Of a DNA stretch of 64,000 bases, positions 37,779-46,800 are shown piece after piece (the first letter of the stretch is position 1; every line of letters starts with the position of its first letter). The notes under the pieces were generated by a model, which made no database searches, was not told where the DNA came from, and saw nothing but the letters and a program-made list of their open reading frames with translations. This DNA is from Streptomyces spororaveus (GTDB taxonomy: Bacteria; Actinomycetota; Actinomycetes; Streptomycetales; Streptomycetaceae), in NCBI RefSeq assembly GCF_016755875.1, contig NZ_BNED01000003.1, positions 186,001 through 250,000 on the forward strand, read 5' to 3'. The position numbers and the translations under genes were made by a program.

Positions 37779-38941
37779 CCGCCCGGACCGGCGCCGGTCC
37801 CCGCACCGGGCGCCTCGAGGCCGTCGTGGCCGGGGGCGGCCCCGCCGGGGCCGTCGCCGCTCTGGTCCTGGCCCGCGCCGGCCGACATGTGCTGCTGGTG
37901 GACGGGGGCCCGCCGGGCGCTCGCTCCGGTGCCTTCACCATCGGGGAGACCCTGCCGCCCGCGGCCCGGCCGCTGCTGCACGACCTGGGGCTCTGGACCG
38001 CCTTCGCCGCCGACGCACACCTGAGCTGCCCGGGCACCGACGCGTCCTGGGGATCCGCCCGGCTGCTCGGCCACAGCCACCTGTTCGACCCGCACGGGCA
38101 GGGCTGGCACCTCGACCGGGACCGGTTCGACGCCTTCCTGCGCGAGGCCGCGGTGGCCGCGGGCGCGCTGATCCGGCGGGCGGTCGTGATCGGCCACCGC
38201 AGCGCGGGCGGCGAGCAGCGCCTGCTGGTACGGGAGCGGGGCGGCGCCGTACGGGAGTTGTGCTCCCGCTGGGTCGTGGACGCGACGGGCCGCCGCGCCC
38301 TCATCGGCCGCCGTCTGGCCCTGCGGCGCCGACAGGACCGGCTCGTGGCCGCGTTCACGCTGCTCGGCGGCCGGGTGAGCGGCGGCCACGCCGGGGACCC
38401 GGAGCTGCGTACCCTCGTCGAGGCCGTGCCCGAGGGCTGGTGGTACACCGCCAGGGTCCCGGCCGGGCGGGTGGTCGCCCATCTCACCGACGCCGACCTC
38501 GCCGGTGCCCGGCTGCGCACCGCCGAAGGGTTCCGGTACGCGGTGGCGCGCACCCGGCACGTACGGGACCGCCTGCGCGGCTACGACCCGGCCTGCTCCC
38601 CCGTCCCGTACTGGACGGCCGCCCACGGACTGCGGCTGTCGCCGCCGGGCGGCCCGGGCTGGGTCGCCGCCGGGGACGCCGCGATCGCCTTCGACCCCCT
38701 GTCCTCCCAGGGCATCCTCACGGCCCTGCACACCGGGGCCCGCGCCGGAGCGGCCGTCGCCCGGTGCCTGGCCGGCGAGAAGGAGGCGCTCGCGTCCTAT
38801 GCCTCGTTCCTGGACGGCGTGGCCGACGCGTACCACCACCATCACGCCCGGTCCTACGCGCAGGAGCGGCGGTGGCCTGAGCACCCGTTCTGGCGCCGCC
38901 GCAATGGGGGCCGTACCGACCCGGAGGGCGGCGCGGGGTGA
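37775..38941 (+). CDS. LodB-like FAD-dependent oxidoreductase, quinone-cofactor maturation partner
   Basis: This 388-residue protein starts at a GTG overlapping the previous stop (GTGA), so translation is coupled. The N-terminal Rossmann motif is VVAGGGPAGAVAALVLARAG, with the GETLPPAARPLL segment seen in halogenase-like flavoproteins, then WVVDATGRRALIGRR and the GWVAAGDAAIAFDPLSSQGI signature. LodB-type flavoproteins are needed to form the cysteine tryptophylquinone in LodA. Co-occurrence with LodA in an overlapping pair supports that role here. The C-terminus is Gly/Arg-rich. A strong hairpin follows. Confidence 0.86.
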   Translation: MTARTGAGPRTGRLEAVVAGGGPAGAVAALVLARAGRHVLLVDGGPPGARSGAFTIGETLPPAARPLLHDLGLWTAFAADAHLSCPGTDASWGSARLLGHSHLFDPHGQGWHLDRDRFDAFLREAAVAAGALIRRAVVIGHRSAGGEQRLLVRERGGAVRELCSRWVVDATGRRALIGRRLALRRRQDRLVAAFTLLGGRVSGGHAGDPELRTLVEAVPEGWWYTARVPAGRVVAHLTDADLAGARLRTAEGFRYAVARTRHVRDRLRGYDPACSPVPYWTAAHGLRLSPPGGPGWVAAGDAAIAFDPLSSQGILTALHTGARAGAAVARCLAGEKEALASYASFLDGVADAYHHHHARSYAQERRWPEHPFWRRRNGGRTDPEGGAG

Positions 38942-39007
38942 ACCGGTGACGGGCGGGGCGTGACTCTCGCCCGTCTCGTTCGTTGAGTCCTGCGGTCAGC
39001 GAAGTGT

Positions 39008-39040
39008 GTGAAGGCCCCGAGGCAGCCTCGGGGCCTTCAC
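39008..39040. terminator. Terminator hairpin after the LodAB-like pair
   Basis: A 15-bp perfect stem (39008-39022 with 39026-39040) has a CAG loop, 67 bp after the LodB-like stop, and separates this unit from the NB-ARC gene. Confidence 0.78.
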
Positions 39041-39220
39041 GCTGTCTCCTGCCAAACCACGACACCCATCGTCACGCCACACACCGACAGCCCCCGCGTG
39101 CCCGCCGATCCGGTCCGAAACCCGCCCGGTACTCCTCGGTAGTCCGCTGATTCGGCCGATGCGGCCACAGCCCCTCTTCTACGCTCGTCCTCCGGCGGGT
39201 GGGGCGAGGCTGGGGGCAGT

Positions 39221-41707
39221 GTGCGGGCAAGGGGTGCGTGGGCGGGTTCGGTGGTTGCGGCCTCTGCGGCGGTGGCCGCCGCGGCGTCTGCCGTGGTGAC
39301 GAACTACGTGACGGATGTGCTGCCGGGATGGGCCGAGGACCCGTGGGTGGTGTGGCCGGTCTTCATCGTGTCCGTGATCGTCGCGGCCACGCTGGCCGTG
39401 CTGGGCCGCCGCCTGGACGGCGGGGGCGGGGCGGGGCCGGTCCGGCTGGTCCCGCTGGAGCGGGTCCTGGCCGGCGGAATGGAATCCCTGTCGGCCCCCC
39501 ACGGGGCGGGACCGGTCCGCGGGCGCACGGACGAGCTCGCCGCGCTGCGAAGGATGCTGAAGCGGCCCGAGGAGCGGTTGGCGGTGCTGTGCGGTGTCGG
39601 CGGGGTGGGCAAGACGACGATCGCCTCCGCCCTGGCCGACATCGCCCGCGCCGAAAACGTACGGGTGTTCTGGGTGCGCTGGCGTGGTCAGGCCGAACTG
39701 GCCGAGCAGATGACCCGCATCGCCCTGGAGTGCGGACTTCCCGAGGAGCGGTTGGAGGAAGCCCGGGCCGGGCGCGCGGCCCTGCCCGATGTGGTGTGGG
39801 AGCAGCTGAACCGGGTGGGCAGGTGGCTGGTGGTGCTGGACAACGTCGACGAACCGGGTGAGGTGGGACCCGAGGGTGAGCCGGTGGCGGGCTACCGGGG
39901 ATGGGTGCGGCCCGGCAGCCGCGGTCTGCTGGTCGTGACCAGTCGGGACGGTGACGCTTCCGTGTGGGGAGGCCGGGCCGAGCTGTTGCGCGTCGCGCCG
40001 CTGACCCCGTCGGCGGCTGGGCAGGTGCTCGTCGACGCCGCGCCTGCGGCCGGAACCGCGCAGGAGGCCGAACTCCTCTCCGTCCGGCTCGGCGGGCTCC
40101 CCCTCGCCCTGCACGCCGCCGGCCGGTACCTCGCCGCGCCGGGCAGCCGCTACCGCACCTTCACCGCCTACGAAGACGCCCTCGGCACCCACCTGGCCAC
40201 CCTGCTCGGGGCAGAGATCCCGGGCGGGGCCGATCCCGAGGCCGCGCGCCGCCTGGTCCGCTACACCTGGGAGCTCTCCCTCGACCAACTCGCCGCCAAC
40301 GGCAACGCGCTCGCCCGGCCGGTACTGCGCCTCCTGTCGCTGCTGGCGCCCGCGCCCGTACCAGTCTCCTTCCTGTGCCCGGAGCTGGTCACCGCCGCCT
40401 GCGGGACACCGGCTACCGCGGTAGCGATCGAGACCGCGGTGAACGGACTCCACACCTACGGTCTCCTGGACACCCTCACCTTTCCTGACGGCACGCCGGC
40501 CATCGGACAGGTCATCCTCCACCCGCTCGTCCGCGACATCACCGCCCTCACCCTCCGCGCCGAAACCCCCGGCCTGGACAGCTGGCACCGGGCCCTGACC
40601 GAACGCATGGCAGCCGTCGTGGACGAAGCCGCAGACGCCAGCCTGTCCGGCTGGACCATCAGCAGACTTCTCGCCCCCCACGCGCTGACCATCGCGGAGC
40701 TCACCCCTGACGCCCTGGCTGCCGGCCGCACCCTCGGCAGGCTCTCGGACAGTACTCGCCGAGCCGGGCATCCCGAACAGGCAGCTGTCCTTGCGGAACA
40801 AGCCCTCAACCGCCTCCAGCCGGGGCTGGGGAACGATCACACCACCGTCCTGAGCAGCCGCAACAACCTCGCCCTCGCGTTGGAGGGTCTCGGCCGCCAC
40901 CAGGAGGCCGCCGACCTCCACCAGCACAACCTCGCCCACCTCGAACGCAGCCTCGGCAACGGCCACCCCCACACGCTCACCTGCCGCAACAACCTCGCCC
41001 TCACGCTGCAGGGCCTCGGCCGCCACCAGGAAGCCGCCGACCTCCACCAGCAGACCCTCACCGACCGAGAACGCGCCCTCGGCACCGACCACCCGGACAC
41101 CTTCTCCAGCCGCAACAACCTCGCCCTCGCGCTGCGGGGTCTCGGCCGGCCTCAGGAAGCGGCCGACCTCCACGAGCACAACCTCGCCCGCCTCGAACGC
41201 GCGCTCGGCACCGACCACCCCCTCACACTCGGAAGCCGCTACAACCTCGCCAACACCCTGCAGGGTCTCGGCCGACACCAGGAGGCCGCCGACCTCCACC
41301 GGCACACCCTGACCGACCGCGTGCGCACCCTCGGCAACGACCACCCCAACACCCTCGGAAGCCGCAACAACCTCGCCGTCGCGCTGCAGGATCTCGACCG
41401 GCACCAGGAGGCCGCCGACCTCCACCGGCACAACCTCGCCCACCGCGAACGCGCTCTCGGCACCGACCACCCCCACACTCTCGAAAGCCGCAACAACCTC
41501 GCCGTCGCCCTGCTGGACCTCGGCCGTCGCCGGGAGGCTGCCGAGCTTCACCGGCAGACCCTCGCCGATCGCGAACGCGTCCTCGGCCCCGACCACCCCG
41601 ACACCCTCGTCAGCCGCAACAACCTCGCGCAGCTCGGAACACGGGCGCCATCCAGGCTTGCCGGCCGGTGGCGTTGGAGTGGTCTCCGGCGTCGTAGGCG
41701 CGGATGA
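39221..41707 (+). CDS. Membrane-anchored NB-ARC/STAND NTPase with TPR repeats
   Basis: This 828-residue protein starts at a GTG at 39221. Two N-terminal membrane helices (GSVVAASAAVAAAASAVVTN; WVVWPVFIVSVIVAATLAVL) lead to the NTPase. The P-loop is GVGGVGKTT at residues 125-133, Walker B is LVVLDNVD ending at 210, and RGLLVVTSRDGDASVW is the sensor. GLPLALHAAGRYL is the NB-ARC GxP motif, and LVRYTWELSLDQL follows. From about residue 547, six near-identical 42-residue TPRs are followed by an aberrant basic tail. Architecture and repeats are those of NLR-like proteins of bacteria and fungi, some of which are anti-phage. No toxic effector domain is visible other than the membrane segment, which could itself be the effector. 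Confidence 0.87.
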   Translation: MRARGAWAGSVVAASAAVAAAASAVVTNYVTDVLPGWAEDPWVVWPVFIVSVIVAATLAVLGRRLDGGGGAGPVRLVPLERVLAGGMESLSAPHGAGPVRGRTDELAALRRMLKRPEERLAVLCGVGGVGKTTIASALADIARAENVRVFWVRWRGQAELAEQMTRIALECGLPEERLEEARAGRAALPDVVWEQLNRVGRWLVVLDNVDEPGEVGPEGEPVAGYRGWVRPGSRGLLVVTSRDGDASVWGGRAELLRVAPLTPSAAGQVLVDAAPAAGTAQEAELLSVRLGGLPLALHAAGRYLAAPGSRYRTFTAYEDALGTHLATLLGAEIPGGADPEAARRLVRYTWELSLDQLAANGNALARPVLRLLSLLAPAPVPVSFLCPELVTAACGTPATAVAIETAVNGLHTYGLLDTLTFPDGTPAIGQVILHPLVRDITALTLRAETPGLDSWHRALTERMAAVVDEAADASLSGWTISRLLAPHALTIAELTPDALAAGRTLGRLSDSTRRAGHPEQAAVLAEQALNRLQPGLGNDHTTVLSSRNNLALALEGLGRHQEAADLHQHNLAHLERSLGNGHPHTLTCRNNLALTLQGLGRHQEAADLHQQTLTDRERALGTDHPDTFSSRNNLALALRGLGRPQEAADLHEHNLARLERALGTDHPLTLGSRYNLANTLQGLGRHQEAADLHRHTLTDRVRTLGNDHPNTLGSRNNLAVALQDLDRHQEAADLHRHNLAHRERALGTDHPHTLESRNNLAVALLDLGRRREAAELHRQTLADRERVLGPDHPDTLVSRNNLAQLGTRAPSRLAGRWRWSGLRRRRRG
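40859..41614 (+). repeat. Six tandem 126-bp repeats encoding TPRs
   Basis: Each unit encodes 42 residues beginning RNNLALALxGLGRHQEAADL and ending ALGTDHPxTLxS. Units differ at the diversified positions (Glu, Gln, Arg, Asp, Leu after LAL; HNLAHLER versus TLTDRER). DNA identity between units is very high, as expected for repeats that exchange by recombination. A partial seventh unit starts at 41615 and breaks after RNNLA. Confidence 0.85.
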
Positions 41708-41805
41708 CGAGCCCAAGCCGGAGACGGCCGCAGTACGCCTGGCTTTGGAAGTGAGTTTCAGGAAGGGCGGCCAGAAGGTCAGCCAGAAGGCCCGCCGCGA
41801 CCGGC

Positions 41806-42510
41806 TCAGGGTGCGGCGGACGCGTAGTGGTCGGCGTACGCCTGGAGGCGGGGCGCGAGCCGGCTCTCGGCGCCTGCGGAATTCGCCTGCATCCACAGCT
41901 CGTTCTCCACGACGAAGCGGTACGCGAACTCCTCGAAGGTGTCGGCGCACCGCATCAGCGAGGCGGCCACCGCGGCCCGGACCTCCTCGGTCGGCTCCCC
42001 CTCCGCCCACCATCCGGCGGACTCCAGTTCGACATGCGAGAAGACCACGAACGCCTCGCCGGAGGGCCGCAGGTACAGGTACCAGATGACGCAGTCCTGC
42101 TGGTCGCGCAGGAACCGTACGAGACGGGCGCCCTCCTCGGCCGGGCTGGGCAGCGGACCGGAAAGGTGGCTCCAGCAGGCCGTCACCGAGACCTCGTCGA
42201 AAACGCGGCAGAGGTGCTCGCTGCCGTAGAAGGCGGCGAAGCCCGCGGGGAGCGCCAGTCCGGCCTCGGCCAGTTCCTGCTCCATGGCCGCGAGATGCTC
42301 CGTGTGCTCGGATCGCGGCCCGCCCGCCCCGCCCAGCCAGTCGAACCCGTCATCGAGGTGCGCGGCCTCCAGAGGCGGCAGGCTCTCCACGGGGTACACC
42401 TCGTAGGTGGACGCGCACGGCCTCAAGCTGCCCAGGTCCGTGGCGCACCAGCCGGTGGGGAAGGGGATGGCCGCGACGTCGGCTGCGGGCCCGGAGACAG
42501 GAACGGACAT
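41806..42510 (-). CDS. Hypothetical protein, SUKH-like features
   Basis: This 234-residue acidic protein starts at the ATG at 42510. The middle part reads AGLALPAGFAAFYGSEHLCR, VSVTACWSHLSGPLPSPAEE and VRFLRDQQDCVIWYLYLRPS, followed by FVVFSHVELE. This looks like a Streptomyces orphan family with a SMI1-like beginning (LPxxFxxFxxSxxL). Function is unknown. It is convergent with the NB-ARC gene, with 98 bp between. Confidence 0.7.
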   Translation of the reverse strand: MSVPVSGPAADVAAIPFPTGWCATDLGSLRPCASTYEVYPVESLPPLEAAHLDDGFDWLGGAGGPRSEHTEHLAAMEQELAEAGLALPAGFAAFYGSEHLCRVFDEVSVTACWSHLSGPLPSPAEEGARLVRFLRDQQDCVIWYLYLRPSGEAFVVFSHVELESAGWWAEGEPTEEVRAAVAASLMRCADTFEEFAYRFVVENELWMQANSAGAESRLAPRLQAYADHYASAAP

Positions 42511-42723
42511 GGAGAATCCTTCAGACAGTGGCTGGTTCGGTGGTATGCCCGCATCCTCGCGCCCACCACTGACAACGGCTGGCTTCGTCGATCGCCTTCA
42601 GCGGGCGCAGCGACCGACCCCCACCGCGATCCCCCGTCCAGTTGATGTGACCACCCCCGCTGGGGCTGCCGCCCGGGTGCCCCGTACTCTCCTTCCGAAC
42701 CGCCCCCGTTGAAGAGAGTCTCC

Positions 42724-43428
42724 GTGCGCACCGCTCACCGCTTGATCGCCTCCGTCGCCCTCGCCGGCACCGTGGCCCTCGGGCTCACCGGATGCCTGCC
42801 GTCCGAACCCTTCCCCGGCCGGCCGGGCTCCCGAGTGCTGAACGACTCCGTGACCGCGCTGCGCGGCGCGTCCACGTTCACCGTCAGCGGGACGACGTCC
42901 GGCCTGGGCGTACCCACGCAGGTGAACCTGTCGATCAGCGGGTCCGGCGAATGCACGGGCACCCTGTCGGCCCAGAGCGGCGGCAACATCGAAGTGGTCC
43001 GTACCCGGGATCACACGTTCTTCCGTGGTGACGAGGCCCTCGTCCTCGCCCGGACGCAGGACATGCCCGAGGAACAGGCGGCCCGAGCCCGCAAGGAGAT
43101 GTCGGGCCGCTGGATGCGCGTGGAGACTTCGGACCCCTCCATGAAGGGATTGACCAGCCTGTGCGACCGGGACGGCCTGCTCAGGGACTTGTACAGCATC
43201 AGGGACGCGGAGAAGGGCGCGCTGACCGAGATCGACGGCCAGGAGGCGCTCTCGCTCAACACGATGCAAGGGGTCTTCCTGGTGGCCACCAAGGGTGAAC
43301 CGTTTCTGCTCAAGGCGACCACCGGCGGCTCGGACGCGTTCGATCTCGCCTTCACCGGCATCAACCGGCCCGTACAGGTGGACGTCCCGGCCGACAAGGA
43401 CGTCTACGACCCGGACGACATCGACTGA
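42724..43428 (+). CDS. LppX/LprAFG-like lipoprotein
   Basis: This 234-residue protein starts at a GTG at 42724 preceded by GAAGAGA; a TTG five codons upstream is an alternative. The signal peptide ends in the lipobox ALGLTGC. The mature part has the beta-rich pattern of the LppX/LprG family: SVTALRGASTFTVSGTTSGL, GTLSAQSGGNIEVVRTRDHT and FFRGDEALVLARTQDMP. Those proteins carry lipids or glycolipids across the periplasm in mycobacteria; in Streptomyces the role is unclear. It ends YDPDDID. Confidence 0.78.
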   Translation: MRTAHRLIASVALAGTVALGLTGCLPSEPFPGRPGSRVLNDSVTALRGASTFTVSGTTSGLGVPTQVNLSISGSGECTGTLSAQSGGNIEVVRTRDHTFFRGDEALVLARTQDMPEEQAARARKEMSGRWMRVETSDPSMKGLTSLCDRDGLLRDLYSIRDAEKGALTEIDGQEALSLNTMQGVFLVATKGEPFLLKATTGGSDAFDLAFTGINRPVQVDVPADKDVYDPDDID

Positions 43429-43866
43429 CGCCGACCCGCACCCGGCCGGGTCGCAGCACGCTCTCGGGGCGATCGCCCGGCGGCTGGTGCGGGGGGGGGC
43501 AGGAGCCCGGCCGGATTCCAGCGTGCCGCAGCTGTCCGGCCGCGCGCCTGCGTCCGGTGAAAGTGCCATCCCCGAGAGGACCTTGGGCCGGGCCCGTCCG
43601 GCATCGACGTACGGGGCGGGCAGAGGCCGGAGCAGGGGTGAGAGTGCTGGATGCTGCCGACCGGTGGTGTCGGCGACGTGTGACGGCTGCCGGGCCTGCC
43701 CGCGGCCGACAGCCCCACGAGGCTGGGTTCACCTTCGTGATGTCCGATCCGACTCTGCGCCGCATTCGCGCTCGGCTCGTCCACCTCGTACGAGGTCCTC
43801 ACGGCGACGAGGGCTCGACATCCCGGTGACGGACGGGCGGCGGACGGCCGCACGGGCCCGTTGACC
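43429..43866. other. Intergenic region between convergent genes
   Basis: I see no recognisable gene. It contains an unusually pure run of G at about 43491-43498 and separates the lipoprotein gene from the STAND protein gene. Confidence 0.45.
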
Positions 43867-46800
43867 TCACCGGCGGGCATCGCGAAGGTGCCGCAAATGA
43901 GACACCGTCTGTTGGCGCTTCCGCCGTCTGACCGGCCGGCTCGCGACGACTCGCGGACGAGGCTGGTGGACATGGGGCGGCGCGCCCTGTGCGAACTCCT
44001 TGATCACGTCCTCGATGTGGCGCAGTTCCTCCTCCACCCGTCCCGGCTCCTCCGCATCCAGCCGGGCGAATGCCTGTCTGGCCTCCTTGTAGGCCGCCAG
44101 AACCTCAGCCCGGGGGAACCCTTGACATGCGAACGATGTGGCGAGAACCGCTTGCGCGTGCGCCCTGTCCAGCCTGAGCTTCCAGGCACGTGGGTCTATC
44201 TCGTCGTACAGGTCCAGCGACTGACGGGCAGCTTCCCCAGCCCGTTCGAGGTTCTGCCGAGAGGCGGCGGCAGCGCGCGGATGCCGGTCGGTGTCACTGA
44301 GGTCGAGCAGAATTTCCGCCGTCAGGCAGCGCGCTGACGCCTCGTGGATACGCTTCGCCCACCTGTCCTCTTTGCACATCCGTTCGTACTGCTGCAATGC
44401 CAGCTCGACGTTCTGCAGCGCCTTGTGAAGATCTTCCAGCCTGCTCTCCGGCGGCGGCTGGGACCGGGCTCTTCCCAGGTACCCGTACGCCAGCCGCCGC
44501 AGCGCGAGTGCGTGCTGGGGCCGGACCGCTTCGCGGTACTCCCGTTCCAGGGGGTTGTAGTAGTCCTCCACGGCCCTTCTGTGCCGGTCGATGCATTCGC
44601 CCCACTGCTGCTTGGCGGCGTGCTGGGTGCCGAGCACGTTGAGGGCTTCGGCAATGTCCCGCTTCCAACGGCCGGGAGTGCGCGAGCGTAGATCCTCGTA
44701 GATCCGAACGCTCTCGGCAGCCTTCTCCAGCGCTTGATCGACGTCCCCCTTCGCGCCGAGTTGCCAGGCCCGGCACCGCAGCACACCCGCTTTCATGCCG
44801 AGGACGTCGTCGGGTTTGTCCTCCTCGCCGTCAGAGGCTGCCGGCAGCGCCTCGATCAGCTCGCACGCCGCTGTAGCCGCTTGCATAGCCTCTCGCTGGC
44901 GACCGATGTGGTGGGCCGCCGTGGCCCGGGTGCACAAGGCCGTCACCAGAGCGAACGCGTGTCGCCGGGTGGCGTTGCTCTGGAACAACGTCTCCAGGCG
45001 ACGTATCGCCTCACCGGCACAGCTGTCGGCATCCTCGAAGCGTCCGATGTCGAAGAGTCTGTCCGCCAGGTTCCGCATAGCCTCTGCCAGACACAAGTCA
45101 TGCTCCTCGGACGGCATCAGTTGTTGCAGCGCGTGGTAGGTGTCGACCGCTTGGCCCGCAACCTCGCGCGCCCGGTTGCGCATCCCTGAGCTGGCCAGGT
45201 AGAGCGACCACCGTTGCTGGGCCCGGGCCAGGCTCCTTCGATTCTCCTGAGTGGCCGGCGTCCCGTCGCGCTGGTGGTACTGCACCGCGTGTTGTGCGAT
45301 GGCCGTGGCCAGCTTCAGGACGACATCCGGCGGAGACTCGTCGAATTCCGGCAGAACCTGGGCGGCGACCTCCTGGGCCGAGTCCTCCCCCAGCGTGGAG
45401 TTCAACGCGGCAGCAAGCGACGTACCCATGGCGCTCGCGAACTGAATCTCTTTCGTCAAAGCGAGCTGGTTCACCAGTCTGACGAGCGGGACGGCATGGG
45501 CGCGCAGAGCCTCCTCCAACCTTTCGCGCGCCGTCTGCTGTGCAGTCGGCCCAGCCATGGCGTCAACGGGCGCCACCATGTCACCCGAAGGAGACTCACC
45601 GGATCCGGCGGTGAGCTGCAGGACATGGAGCACATTGAGAATCTGGCGCGCCTGGTCGATCTCGTGTTGGGGGACGCCCGGCCCGCCTCCGGCGACATCG
45701 AGCAGCTTGGAGGCGAGATCGGGAAAAGTCGCGATGACCTTGGCTCCGAGCCGCTCGGCAAGCCGTTGCGGCTGCAGCGAGCGCATGTAGCCGTCCCCGA
45801 CGAACGCCGTGTGCTGCCAGCGGGCGAACGCGCGCCTGAGCCATTCCGGCTCGCCCGCGAGGTCGGGAACGAGCAGGAGCCGACGGGCTGCTTCCGTTTC
45901 CTTCTCTCCATCCGACTGGCCCCCGGCCACGGCCAGGCTCGAGACGGCGACGATCCGTTCGAGCAGGACCGGGTCACTCGGCAGTTTCTGCCCTTCCGCC
46001 GATACCACCCACCTTTGACGCTCCACGTCAATGGCGTAGTCGAGCAAGGCGTCGGACCGTGAGCGTGAGGGCGGGCCCGCCAAGGCCGAAGGCGCCTTGT
46101 CAAGGCCGGCCCGCGCGTCCACCAAGGCCTGGATCAGGATGAGCAAGAAGCTGCCGAAGTCGGCCTCGCCGAGTGCGGGTATGCCCGCCCCGGGACGTGG
46201 CTCTCCCTCCGCTCCCAGGACCGCACCGTCTGGCACGGCACGGTCCTGTCGCCCCGTGCCCGTCCCCTGGTTCTGCTCGTACAGCTTGCTGAAGGCCGCG
46301 AGAGCCGCGAGGTAGACGTCTTCACGCCCGGCCTCGGGCAGGGGCTCGATCGACAGCACGTCCTCAACGTCGGCCAGTGACTCGAACCGCCGCCTGAACG
46401 CATCCCACCACAGTCCGCCGTTGTGGGCGACGGCCAGGATGCGCAGGGAATGCCGGGCTGGGTGCTCGGCGGCTGTGGTGAGAAGGGCCTCCAACTGACC
46501 CGCGCGGGCATCGGCGTCGTCAATGACCAACAGTCGTTTCTCCGCCAGGTCGCAGACGTTGGAGAAGTCGGCACACAGCGGATCGACGAACCCGGTGACC
46601 CAGTGCTTCCTGGCCATCCGGCGGCACAGCTCACGAGCGAGACGGGTCTTCCCGACGGTTCCGCCCCCGGTGATCAGCCGCATGCGCCGCCCATCAGCCT
46701 GTTGACACCAGTCGACCAGGGCGCTGAGCTCCTGCGCCCGGCCCGTGAACGGCACGACTTCGTACCGGGCCTCGAGTAGGGCCGCCTCGGACCGGAGATC

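Noticed and set aside
40859..41614. CRISPR-like appearance of the 126-bp repeats
   Set aside because: There are no spacers. Repeats are in frame, contiguous and encode TPRs.
39179..42013. A 944-codon open frame antisense to the NB-ARC gene with VGV/GEV-type repeats
   Set aside because: The repeats are the reverse complement of the TPR units, with no known fold; the plus strand has all NTPase motifs.
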